A stretch of DNA of 15,000 nucleotides from NCBI GenBank assembly GCA_905221605.1, contig CAJNDS010002625.1, positions 22,501 to 37,500 of the forward strand. Direction: 5' to 3'. Of this stretch, positions 1 to 7,575 are shown piece after piece; the first letter of the stretch is position 1, and each line of letters begins with the position of its first letter. Origin of the DNA: Symbiodinium natans (taxonomy: Eukaryota > Sar > Dinophyceae > Suessiales > Symbiodiniaceae). The notes beneath the pieces were generated by a model that searched no databases, was not told where the DNA came from, and saw nothing but the letters and a program-made list of their open reading frames with translations. The position numbers and the translations under genes are program-made.

Positions 1-84
1 TAGGGGTACCTTATTGGGGTCCTTACAATGGGTCCTACTATTTGGGGCTCTATGCTAGTGGTCACCCTGCTTTTGTAAACCCCC
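1..84. repeat. Truncated copy of a small inverted-repeat (MITE-like) element
   Basis: The window opens inside a repeat related to the element at 14050-14159. Read on the + strand it parallels the minus strand of that element: TTGGGGTCCTTA at 14-25 matches 14116-14127 exactly in reverse complement. The order of the GGGTCCT, TGGGGCTCTAT and GGTCAC blocks is also shared. The right end (TTTTGTAAACCCCC, 71-84) matches the terminal inverted repeat of the other copy. The left terminus lies outside the window. It encodes nothing recognisable. Confidence 0.6.
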
Positions 85-93
85 AAAAGGATG

Positions 94-417
94 TCGACGA
101 AGGCCAGAAACGGCCTTTCGCAGTCTGTGTGGAATCCCCCCTCATGCGCTGTCCTGATCGGTTTGGCCCTGAAGTTTATGGTTTTGGGACATGCGTAATG
201 CGTATATGCACCAACAACGTTATGATTCATGATCAAAGATATACGCGGGATTTACAATGACGGAAGATTGTACAGAAATACCAGAGGTCTGGCCGTGCCT
301 GAGGCGGGCGCGCATACCATAGTACCACATTGCGACGGCCGTGCCGGAAACCACTGCAAGCGTCGCAGTCATCCTGCCGGTTGGTTGCACGGACGTCCGC
401 CCTCGTTGGTAGTAAGG
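94..417. other. Unique flanking DNA, no gene seen
   Basis: This stretch lies between the truncated repeat and the retrotransposon. The short open frames here overlap one another on both strands and show no domain or start context. The last bases before the insertion (about 418-425) are a single TTTAGGG unit, so this side is the edge of the telomere-like array into which the element inserted. Confidence 0.6.
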
Positions 418-420
418 GTT

Positions 421-425
421 TAGGG
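421..425. repeat. Target-site duplication, left copy (TAGGG)
   Basis: TAGGG directly precedes the left LTR and recurs directly after the right LTR at 7799-7803. Five bases is the usual duplication length for copia- and gypsy-type integrases. The duplicated bases belong to the TTTAGGG repeat. The target is itself repetitive, so the match carries less weight than it would in unique DNA, but the boundaries agree with the LTR ends and the PBS. Confidence 0.8.
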
Positions 426-648
426 TACGGGGGGGAACCGAAGGGGGACGAGAAACCGAACAGTCAACCCCAACAGAAACCCTTGATTTCCCTGGATCAA
501 CCACACAACAAACCCAAACCACAGGGCACTCACCTTTTACTACCAGGCACATGGCCCAGTCTTGAGCCAAAAAAATGATTTCCGGGTTTATTAACCCTTT
601 TCAACTTCCAACACTAACTCTTTCTACAATACCAGTAGCAGCTCCGCA
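426..648 (-). repeat. 3' LTR
   Basis: The 223-bp left direct repeat matches 7576-7798 base for base at an offset of 7,150. In the element's sense it starts TGCGGAGC and ends CCCCCCCGTA. It contains an AATAAA hexamer (592-587) inside a short GGGTT/AACCC hairpin, a spliced-leader-like segment (585-561) and a splice-donor-like GGTGAGT. It borders the purine tract on the interior side and the TAGGG duplication on the outside. Confidence 0.93.
561..585 (-). promoter_or_regulatory. Spliced-leader-like sequence in 3' LTR
   Basis: In the element's sense this reads CCGGAAATCATTTTTTTGG followed by CTCAAG. The dinoflagellate spliced leader contains CCGTAG, then CCATTTT, then GGCTCAAG at its 3' end. The match covers CCG, CATTTT and the complete GGCTCAAG, with extra T residues between. 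It may be a decayed leader relic captured from a trans-spliced RNA, or a T-rich tract plus AG acting as a trans-splice acceptor. Confidence 0.5.
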
Positions 649-656
649 CTCCCCCT
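649..656 (-). promoter_or_regulatory. Polypurine tract
   Basis: In the element's sense AGGGGGAG sits immediately before the TG of the 3' LTR, where a plus-strand primer is expected. It is short but all purine and exactly adjacent. It agrees with the PBS in giving the element a minus-strand orientation. Confidence 0.75.
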
Positions 657-676
657 GTCCTAGGATTTCCTAGGAC
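657..676. repeat. Perfect hairpin next to the polypurine tract
   Basis: The arms GTCCTAGGA (657-665) and TCCTAGGAC (668-676) are perfect reverse complements separated by two bases. The hairpin abuts the purine tract. Its role is unknown; possibilities include shaping the plus-strand primer, RNA packaging or 3'-end processing. Confidence 0.75.
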
Positions 677-1020
677 ACATTGGAGATGCAGATCTTTTGG
701 CCAAAAACTGCCATTAGGGCAGCAGCCAGCTGCTTGAAATGCACAATATGGTTTTACGTCTACCAGGACGAAATTATAGCACATTGGCTAAATCCACTAA
801 CCATAGAGAATCTCTTTTCACCATGATCCTCTCATCACTGAAGACTCCTTGGCCTTCTTCACCACAAACCGTGGTCTTCGCTACGCGAAAAGCTACTGAC
901 TTCTACTATCAGGGATTTCCATACCCTTAATAGTAACCACCACATTTGTCAGCACATTGGCTGTTCCAGCGCACCTGTCTCCAGAAAGAGAAAAACCATC
1001 CCTTCATCCATACCATCCAA

Positions 1021-4000
1021 TCACTTCTTTTTCCGATTGTTGGCAATCTTGAGGTGAAGTTGCAGCAGAATATACTCCAGGTCCGAAACGGCAAGAACAG
1101 GATCCTGTACGCCCCTTTGAATTGAGGATACCAATCCTTCTCTTTTTGCGTCCTCAATCGCTTGGCAAGATTGACCCAGCTCTGCACTCACAGCTGTAGA
1201 CGCTTGCGCATCCACATCAGGAGGACGATCCTTTTCCTCAGGACCTTTCACCACCACCACTTCTCCCTTTTTGGGACTCTGACTTCTCTCTTTCTTCTTC
1301 GCCTTTCCACCGACGTTTGACTTTGTGCGCACTTTCAAGGCTTTTTCTCCTGCAGAAACCGCCGCATTGGATGATGATCCACTCTTCTCAATGGTCGCCG
1401 GCATCTTCTTCGGCTTTGGAACCAGGAGAGTGTAAGGATCTTCGATAACTGCAGCTTTCCTCTTCTTTTTAACCTTTTTTGCCTCCTCCTCAACGATAAC
1501 CTCCGTCTCAGAAGTCTCAACCACCTCCTTTTCGGCAGGAATATCTTTGCTGGACTCCCTTTCCAGGGACCTCTTCTTGCCCCTTTTGGGATCTTTTTCT
1601 TCTTCCAAGTTGGCTCGCTCGAACCATATCCTCAGGTCATTGACCCATTCTTCCACCTCCTCGAGCGAAACATCATACGACTTCACTACTTCGTGAAGTT
1701 CCAGCACGGACAACATATCGTCGGTCCACGAAACCCATTCTCTATCCATCTGGTCAGCGTCTCCCTTGAACTTCAGGAGTTTGAACAGTGGGTCCGCCTC
1801 TGCTCGAGCCAAGTCTGTTTTGCCATTCGACAGAATTGAAATCGCTTCCATCAACAGTTCCGACATTTTGGTGTCATCGTCATAAGTCATGGAATACTCC
1901 TCACCATCATCGAACTGTTCAGGAGAGATCTCCTCTTCCCCACCTTTTGCACCAGAACTTCTCCTTGGACCATCCCTTGGGGGCGTCCTCGGAGACCTTG
2001 GCCTCTGTTCATTCAGCGGATCACCATGCTCAAAAACACACCTGTCACCATAACGACACTTCCCAGACTGAGCAAACTGAATGCACCTCACACCAGTTGC
2101 ATCATGCGAGAACGCACACGTCTTTCCAGCAAAACAGTGTCTCCCCGCCACATAGTATTTGCACCAATACGAATGCAGCACCACATCATCTTCTGAATGG
2201 ATGAATTTGCAGTCTTCACCAAATTTGCAGCGATCTTTTCCCTTACTGAACCAATAGCAGAAGCCTTTCTTCCTCTTCTCCAAGCGCTCCGCCTCGAACC
2301 GGTCCATAGGGCGATTCTGCTCTACATGAACATTGCCATGTGCTTGAGAACTGCTCCCTTCACCCCAGGTGCTATCAGTATTTGATGCTTGGAGTACAGC
2401 TGGAAAACCTGGCCTTGGTCCTACCACCTTCATGATTGGTTTTCCGCCAGCTCCTGAGCCACGCTGAGACGATCCAAAAACATTGAACTTCTTCATGAGG
2501 GCTTTCCTAGTGCCGATCTTCTGCACCCTTTTGATTGGACGCTTCATTGTTCCAACCTTGCATCCAGATACGTTCAAACGACACAACCTCCTATACCCAG
2601 CTCTATATCCCTTTTTCCAAAGAGCCATAAGGATTTTAGAGGCAGTAACATTCTCCACCTCTACCTTTTCCAACGATCCCTCACTTCCCGGAACAAACCC
2701 CTCCAGCCCATCCATATCTGAAGACCTTTCCATCTTTTTTGACACCACTTCGTCGAGGTAGTCTTCAGAGATCCAGGGTAAATTCCTCTTAGAGGAAGGA
2801 TTGTCACCATTGTTTGGTCCTTCACCAGGATACCCCTTTGTGCTGTCAAAGATCTTCCCAGTAGTGCGGTCCTGCGTAGAGAAGTTGGAAGCAACGCGAG
2901 AGTACACTGACCACAAGAAAATCCTTGTGCCCGCCAGTCTTGACGACCCACTGGATGTCTCCTCTTCCGGAGAGACTTCTGGCGCTTTGCCATCCCTTCC
3001 AGTGTCACCAAGTGTCTCACCTCCAGCATCTTCAATGGGAATAAGGGATTCATTGTTCCCTTGATCTAGTACCGCACCTTGTTGATCGGGGATCTCCAGC
3101 ACCATTCCTGTAGGATCCACTTCCTCATCAGCATCGTCGTCCATTCTTCTCCAGAGAACTTCCAATTGATCAGCGCAAGTCGCTGCCTGAAGGAACTCCA
3201 TCATTTGGTCCCTCCCGTGCTGCCAGAGAAACTCGGAATTCACCACTGTTCCTTGGCCTCCAAGTCTAAGGAATGGAGCGACCAGATTGGCTACCCTTGC
3301 CATAAGTTCCACATGAACTTCCATGCCTGGACTGCGACTCCAATCATAGGCTATTGCCTCCATAGCAGTTCCAAACTTTCCAGTATCCCTGAATTCCTTT
3401 TCCAGGCCAGGAGAAAGCAGTGCACCCATCACCGAAAGAGGATAATTTCCCACCACCGGCAAGCACGGATTGTCATGGAACGAATGATGCAAATCACAAT
3501 AATATCCTTGATCTCTCCTTTCAAAAAGGAGTCTCCCAGTATTCAACTGGGCATTCAGTTCATCCACTTGAACCATTTCAGCACATATTCTCTGTGCTGT
3601 GTACGCCATTGCTGGCCAGATGGAACGATCGGTCAGACCACGACGCATAACCCAATCAGTTGTTGGCGACTGAATCAGCGTCCTTGGATCATACACCAGA
3701 ACTACCATCGCACCGTCACCCATTGACTGATCAGCATCGTCCTCCAGTGCCAGGTTCTCATCCTGTTCGCTTGCACCCTCGGATGACATGCTAATAACCA
3801 AATTTCGATCCATCTTATTGGACCCTTTTTGGCAATCTCTTTGCCCCACCGGCAACTTGCCAACTGCAACCTTCCAATAAATCCGATTCAGAAGGCCTTT
3901 AACCAGCAATTGCTGAAGGTCACTCCTCACCGAACCACCGTCCAACTTCTTCGCATCATCACCACGGAGGTCATTGCTCCCACCTTCTCCTTCTTTTTGG

Positions 4001-5298
4001 TCAGTCTCCTCGCCAGAAATTTGTACTGCTCCTTCAGGCGCCGTCTCCTGTCCAGCCACTTCATGCCCAGGAAGAACTTGAGCGCTTTCAGGGACATTCA
4101 CCTGTCCAGCAACACCTTGCCCAGGTAAAACCTCATCCGTGGAGCCCACCGCCAGCGAACCAACCATAACTGAGCCATCCCTTGCTCTTTTTTGAGACTG
4201 TCCAGTTCGACGAGAAGGTTGTGGTAGCGAAAAAACTTGAAAAGTCACTTCTTGGCGGGTCTCCCCCCGCGACGCTTTGTCGCGTTCTTTGCCAAGGTGA
4301 ACCGATTTTTTCTGCCCATCATTGGGGCCGGAAGAACCACCCATCGGAACATTGCCACGAATCGCAGTTCTCTGTAAATCCCTTTCTTGCAAAAGGATTT
4401 CCCGCATGCGGTGCACAGCATTGGTCTCTTCCTCGCTTGAATCGCTTGAGGAAGCGGCATAAGAAACCAAAGCCTCCGCCTGATCATCATCGTCCACCAC
4501 ATCTGCCCACGCTCTGCTGAACCGATACGACAACCCACCACGAGGCTTCAGTTCCAGTGGTTTTGGTTTCTCCACCACTTCCGCCGGTTGCGCTCGTCGC
4601 TGTGAGCGAGAGCGTGGCACCTGTCGCACCTGTTTTTTGTCCAGCAAGGGCCTTCCCCTTTTCACAGGGTTTGATCTTGACCGATACTTTTTTGTTGGTG
4701 GATTCACCGGTGGCATTCCAACTCCCACCAACTTCAGCTTCTGTACGCACAGTGGAGACCTCTGCGCAAGCGTCCAAGCGTCACGGTACTTGACCTTATC
4801 AAAAAGCTCCCGATAGGAGCCTCTCGGCATCGTTTTTGCACCGGAGCCTTCAGCTTCACGCACCTGAGTGAGGGTTCGCACCGCCGCTCTTCCAGTCCCT
4901 TTGTTCCCAGAAGATTGTTGTACCCGTACAGATGCATCAGAAGGAACTGCCTTTTCCGGTCCTCCCGGTCGATATCGGACCTCACCCACCAATTGTAGAA
5001 TTTTGCATGCGGTCACCTTGTTGATCCCTTTGTCAACCAAATCTTCCACAAAGATGAACTCTTGCAAGTCCGACACATTGGTCACACCAAGGGTAATCAT
5101 CACCTCACTTACATGAGGGGTATACACCCACAGGTGTGCGTTGCGAGCCATCCAATTTTCAATTGGCTCCTCCGGATTGTGAAGCTGAGTACTAGTGGAT
5201 GCAGCCACCGAATTCTTTTGTTCATCAGCCTCTTCTTCATCCAGAATACCCTTTTCACCATCTTTTTGTGACACATTGGTCATCTGCAGCGCTTCCAT
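1021..5298 (-). CDS. Large Gag-like protein with SAM-like region and three CCCH zinc fingers (1,425 aa)
   Basis: This is the third and longest open frame of the element. Residues 45-108 resemble a SAM domain: a helical pattern with LGVTNVSDL, EDLVDKGI and a closing KILQLVGEV. Residues 200-245 are basic, and residues 265-295 acidic and serine-rich. Residues 389-425 hold an imperfect repeat of VLPGxxVAGQ. Residues 530-720 form the most globular-looking block and match no family I know. Three CCCH fingers follow: C1014/C1024/C1030/H1034 (C-x9-C-x5-C-x3-H), then C1046/C1055/C1061/H1065 and C1072/C1081/C1087/H1091 (both C-x8-C-x5-C-x3-H). The tail is highly charged, with KKVKKKRK and KAKKKERS nuclear-signal-like runs, and ends KKK. 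CCCH fingers bind RNA, so this is probably the nucleocapsid-like part, used in place of the CCHC knuckle. The ATG at 5298 lies 16 bases before the end of the upstream stop. A second in-frame ATG (5283) overlaps that stop as ATGA. The frame also continues open upstream, so a -1 shift from the preceding frame is an alternative to a separate start. Confidence 0.82.
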   Translation of the reverse strand: MEALQMTNVSQKDGEKGILDEEEADEQKNSVAASTSTQLHNPEEPIENWMARNAHLWVYTPHVSEVMITLGVTNVSDLQEFIFVEDLVDKGINKVTACKILQLVGEVRYRPGGPEKAVPSDASVRVQQSSGNKGTGRAAVRTLTQVREAEGSGAKTMPRGSYRELFDKVKYRDAWTLAQRSPLCVQKLKLVGVGMPPVNPPTKKYRSRSNPVKRGRPLLDKKQVRQVPRSRSQRRAQPAEVVEKPKPLELKPRGGLSYRFSRAWADVVDDDDQAEALVSYAASSSDSSEEETNAVHRMREILLQERDLQRTAIRGNVPMGGSSGPNDGQKKSVHLGKERDKASRGETRQEVTFQVFSLPQPSRRTGQSQKRARDGSVMVGSLAVGSTDEVLPGQGVAGQVNVPESAQVLPGHEVAGQETAPEGAVQISGEETDQKEGEGGSNDLRGDDAKKLDGGSVRSDLQQLLVKGLLNRIYWKVAVGKLPVGQRDCQKGSNKMDRNLVISMSSEGASEQDENLALEDDADQSMGDGAMVVLVYDPRTLIQSPTTDWVMRRGLTDRSIWPAMAYTAQRICAEMVQVDELNAQLNTGRLLFERRDQGYYCDLHHSFHDNPCLPVVGNYPLSVMGALLSPGLEKEFRDTGKFGTAMEAIAYDWSRSPGMEVHVELMARVANLVAPFLRLGGQGTVVNSEFLWQHGRDQMMEFLQAATCADQLEVLWRRMDDDADEEVDPTGMVLEIPDQQGAVLDQGNNESLIPIEDAGGETLGDTGRDGKAPEVSPEEETSSGSSRLAGTRIFLWSVYSRVASNFSTQDRTTGKIFDSTKGYPGEGPNNGDNPSSKRNLPWISEDYLDEVVSKKMERSSDMDGLEGFVPGSEGSLEKVEVENVTASKILMALWKKGYRAGYRRLCRLNVSGCKVGTMKRPIKRVQKIGTRKALMKKFNVFGSSQRGSGAGGKPIMKVVGPRPGFPAVLQASNTDSTWGEGSSSQAHGNVHVEQNRPMDRFEAERLEKRKKGFCYWFSKGKDRCKFGEDCKFIHSEDDVVLHSYWCKYYVAGRHCFAGKTCAFSHDATGVRCIQFAQSGKCRYGDRCVFEHGDPLNEQRPRSPRTPPRDGPRRSSGAKGGEEEISPEQFDDGEEYSMTYDDDTKMSELLMEAISILSNGKTDLARAEADPLFKLLKFKGDADQMDREWVSWTDDMLSVLELHEVVKSYDVSLEEVEEWVNDLRIWFERANLEEEKDPKRGKKRSLERESSKDIPAEKEVVETSETEVIVEEEAKKVKKKRKAAVIEDPYTLLVPKPKKMPATIEKSGSSSNAAVSAGEKALKVRTKSNVGGKAKKKERSQSPKKGEVVVVKGPEEKDRPPDVDAQASTAVSAELGQSCQAIEDAKREGLVSSIQRGVQDPVLAVSDLEYILLQLHLKIANNRKKK

Positions 5299-6248
5299 TT
5301 GCGCAGCTTTGAAGAGGAATCCTCCTCGTCCTCTTCCAAAACCAGAAAGGTGTCCAAGATTATGGTACCATCATCTTCCACTCGTTTCACTGTTCCATTG
5401 ACAGTATCACCAAATTGGAACTGATGTACATTGTTCCCTTCTGCAGGAACCAATACATTTATATCACCATAGTCCAAAAAGGCTCCATACCCATTGATGC
5501 AGCGCACTAGACCAATGATCTTGTCTCCCTCTTGATAGCAATGTGTCCCAGGTGATTCCAAGGCTCCCGCTCGGGGCACTTTCTTTGCATGCTCTTCAGA
5601 AACCATCTCTGTATCATCGGCTCCTGGCGCATCCTTTGTCTTCACCTTTGGGTCACACTGCTCGTCCTGTTCCACGAGTCCCACAAGCTCATCTTTTTTG
5701 TGCTCCTGGATTTCAGGACCTCCCTTTTTCTCTGCCAAAGGCTTTGCCTCATCTGCTTCAGTTCGCTCGGCGTCGACTTCCGGTGAACTTCCAGACGGCA
5801 ACGCTTCTCCCTTCATGGGAGTGGACCCATCATTGGTGTCCTTTGTCACACCTTCTGCAGCAGGCAAATTTTCTTCCACTGCAGGGCGATTGAGTTGATC
5901 ATCCACGGCAGGCACACTTTCTTCCACCGCAGGCTCCTTTGGTTCCATGGTTTCCAAAGGAGAATTGCCACCATCATTGACCACAGCTGCCTCATTGGCT
6001 CCGGTGTAGCCCTTGTCATTTCGTTCCTCGCGGCTAACTTCAGGTTGCACCAGTGCGTCCACCTGTGAACCTCCATCATCAGCTGCTGCGGAGACCTGCG
6101 CCCCATTGTTGCAGTCGCCCGTGGAACGTAACACCATATGCACCTCAACCCGTGCCTCCTTCGCACTCCAGGTACTATCTGGCGCATCGACCCGCGCTTC
6201 ATTGGCGCTCCAGGCCTCATCTTTCCGATCACCGTGTCTCCAGCAGTT
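5280..6248 (-). CDS. Acidic protein with C-terminal S1-like RNA-binding domain (middle frame)
   Basis: This middle frame is open from 6248 to the TGA at 5282-5280. The first ATG is at 6137 and a GTG lies at 6143. Upstream of that ATG the translation still looks genuine, with WSANEARV and WSAKEARV forming a tandem repeat, so the frame is probably entered by continuation from the previous one. Counted from the GTG, the first 200 residues are acidic and low in complexity, with PAVEE repeats. Residues 203-267 match an S1/OB-fold: GDKIIGLVRCINGYGAFLDY, then GDTVNGTVKRVEDDG, the usual spacing of an S1 domain's first two strands and its VxGxV repeat. S1 domains bind single-stranded RNA. The end (EEDEEDSSSKLRK) is charged and overlaps the next frame's start. 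It may be a separate protein or the middle part of one polyprotein. Confidence 0.72.
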   Translation of the reverse strand, partial: NCWRHGDRKDEAWSANEARVDAPDSTWSAKEARVEVHMVLRSTGDCNNGAQVSAAADDGGSQVDALVQPEVSREERNDKGYTGANEAAVVNDGGNSPLETMEPKEPAVEESVPAVDDQLNRPAVEENLPAAEGVTKDTNDGSTPMKGEALPSGSSPEVDAERTEADEAKPLAEKKGGPEIQEHKKDELVGLVEQDEQCDPKVKTKDAPGADDTEMVSEEHAKKVPRAGALESPGTHCYQEGDKIIGLVRCINGYGAFLDYGDINVLVPAEGNNVHQFQFGDTVNGTVKRVEDDGTIILDTFLVLEEDEEDSSSKLRKWKRCR

Positions 6249-7510
6249 TCAGAAGTTTCCTTTTCCCTTTGAATGGCAGAATTCTCGGCACCAAACGAAG
6301 AGACCTCCTCAGTCGTAATGCACAACTTTTTCTCTTCGTCATCCAAATCTCCAGGGCCATCTTCCTGAACGACAGGCACCACATCCACCACTCGCTCTTC
6401 TGCAGCCGACACAATTCCGATCTCCACATTGGGCATTTTTTCTTCTGGACCCACCGATTCCACCGCTGCCACACCCTCAGAAAGCGTCTCCATTTCTTCC
6501 CGATCCAGATGTTGAGCTTCAGCGATGTCTGCTCGGTTTCCAGAAATCCCCTCTTCATCAGGAGAACCCGAGGTCGGGGCGTCACCACCACCCCTAGGAC
6601 CGCTATCCCCGATAGTAGAGGAAAAATCCTTTTCACTTACACTATTTACACCGCTGTTCACACTTTCCATGCTACCCTGCTGTGCCCTAGAAGACTCAGT
6701 AGGTGACGGAGACGAGGTAGCACCCAGCGCTGGCTCATCTTCCACAGGGACAATGCCCATTCCAACACCTGGCCCCTCGCTGTTTCCAGCCACTCCAGTC
6801 TTCTTAGGCAACACCCATTGGGTATCTCCAGTGTCCAAGCAGTAAAGATATTCTCTCCCATCCTCGTGAAAATGGCGTTCCCATGTCTTCCCATCGCAGT
6901 CGACGATTGGAAGGTCAGCAGCCTGAGACGCTTTGCCTCCACCACCAGCGTATAAGTCTTCGTCTGACTCTTGCTGTATTCTTGCTGCCTCCAATTCCAG
7001 GATTTCTCCTTCGCTCATCACCATAGCAACAGGAACGACTCCTTCTGCGTCCCCAACGACGAGGATACTGCTTTTTGTCGCAGCAACAGGCGCAGTTTCT
7101 TCCGCTTCACCTGTCAACAGATCACCACTTTCAGCCGCGAAACTCACTTTGTTGCGAGCTCGCTTGGAAACAGGGATAACATCCCCAACCAGTTCTGTCT
7201 GGCACCCTTGCTCCACCATCTTTGACGTAGAGGAGCTTGTTGTTGGCGCTCCCGTTGATTCAGCAGATTCCGCAGCTCGAAGAAGATGCCCATGTTTGCT
7301 TAGAAGGCGCAGCAAAACTGCTTCCATCTGGTCTTCCAGTCCTTCCACCACCGGCTTCTCTTCGCCACGCATACCACCAACATCAACCAGAGCGTCCTCA
7401 TTGGGAACAACTTTTTCACCCGTTGCAGACCTTTTGACACCACCTTCACCTTGGTCGCCCACATTGGAGCTCGATGATGCCGCACCAGTCCGTAACCAGT
7501 TGGTCGCCAT
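5846..7510 (-). CDS. WW-domain protein, first frame of the element (in-frame part to about 6220)
   Basis: This is the first open frame after the primer-binding site. The ATG at 7510 has a strong eukaryotic start context (GAAGCCATGGCG), and only about 50 bases separate it from the PBS. Residues 1-200 are Ser/Glu/Val-rich, with one helical Leu-rich stretch (58-80, METAVLLRLLSK-like). Residues 206-237 are a clear WW domain: W210, the aromatic cluster Y221/Y223, then TGDTQW with W232 and P235. WW domains bind proline-rich partners. From about residue 425 the sequence changes from acidic to Arg/Trp-rich (GVRRRHGLRC onward). The frame one base back then carries the plausible protein, so the last ~125 residues to the stop at 5846 are probably not the native product. 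Either a programmed -1 shift or a one-base indel lies between about 6250 and 6215. Confidence 0.75.
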   Translation of the reverse strand: MATNWLRTGAASSSSNVGDQGEGGVKRSATGEKVVPNEDALVDVGGMRGEEKPVVEGLEDQMEAVLLRLLSKHGHLLRAAESAESTGAPTTSSSTSKMVEQGCQTELVGDVIPVSKRARNKVSFAAESGDLLTGEAEETAPVAATKSSILVVGDAEGVVPVAMVMSEGEILELEAARIQQESDEDLYAGGGGKASQAADLPIVDCDGKTWERHFHEDGREYLYCLDTGDTQWVLPKKTGVAGNSEGPGVGMGIVPVEDEPALGATSSPSPTESSRAQQGSMESVNSGVNSVSEKDFSSTIGDSGPRGGGDAPTSGSPDEEGISGNRADIAEAQHLDREEMETLSEGVAAVESVGPEEKMPNVEIGIVSAAEERVVDVVPVVQEDGPGDLDDEEKKLCITTEEVSSFGAENSAIQREKETSETAGDTVIGKMRPGAPMKRGSMRQIVPGVRRRHGLRCIWCYVPRATATMGRRSPQQLMMEVHRWTHWCNLKLAARNEMTRATPEPMRQLWSMMVAILLWKPWNQRSLRWKKVCLPWMINSIALQWKKICLLQKV

Positions 7511-7560
7511 GGCTTCAAACTTCCACCCTAAAGCCGAAACACAAACCGCAGGGAACCTAA

Positions 7561-7575
7561 TTTGGGCTCATAACC
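7561..7575 (-). promoter_or_regulatory. Primer-binding site, initiator tRNA-Met anticodon arm
   Basis: Directly inside the 5' LTR the element's sense strand reads GGTTATGAGCCCAAA. The + strand here, GGGCTCATAACC (7564-7575), has the form of the anticodon stem-loop of initiator tRNA-Met with its CAT anticodon. Drosophila copia is primed the same way, by an internally cleaved initiator tRNA-Met half, and its PBS has the same GGTTATG start. This supports a Ty1/copia-type replication route. Confidence 0.75.

Larger units (their letters stand above)
649..1020 (-). other. 3' untranslated tail of the retrotransposon
   Basis: These 372 bases lie between the last stop codon and the 3' LTR. They have no open frame of note and no reverse transcriptase or RNase H remnant that I can identify. 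The 12-mer AGCACATTGGCT occurs twice (778-789, 951-962), and its core CACATTGG occurs a third time at 676-683. The hairpin and purine tract lie at the LTR end. Confidence 0.6.

Noticed and set aside
220-570. 116-codon minus-strand frame spanning the left LTR boundary
   Set aside because: It joins LTR and flanking DNA across the insertion site, so it arose by chance at the junction.
700-740. Minus-strand QLAAALMAVFGQKICISNV, possibly the tail of a lost pol gene
   Set aside because: It is only about 20 codons with in-frame stops just upstream. Too short to support.
3370-3395. FRDTGKFGTA, resembling a retroviral aspartic protease D-T/S-G active site
   Set aside because: It lacks the hydrophobic residues before D-T-G and the downstream glycine/helix pattern. 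A second DTG (in GDTGRDG) is in a disordered region.
3079-3726. 215-codon plus-strand open frame
   Set aside because: It is the antisense shadow of the large Gag-like frame and has no domain.
4480-4510. VVDDDD in the large protein, superficially like the reverse transcriptase YVDD box
   Set aside because: It lies in an acidic, serine-rich low-complexity stretch with none of the surrounding RT motifs, so it is not a catalytic centre.
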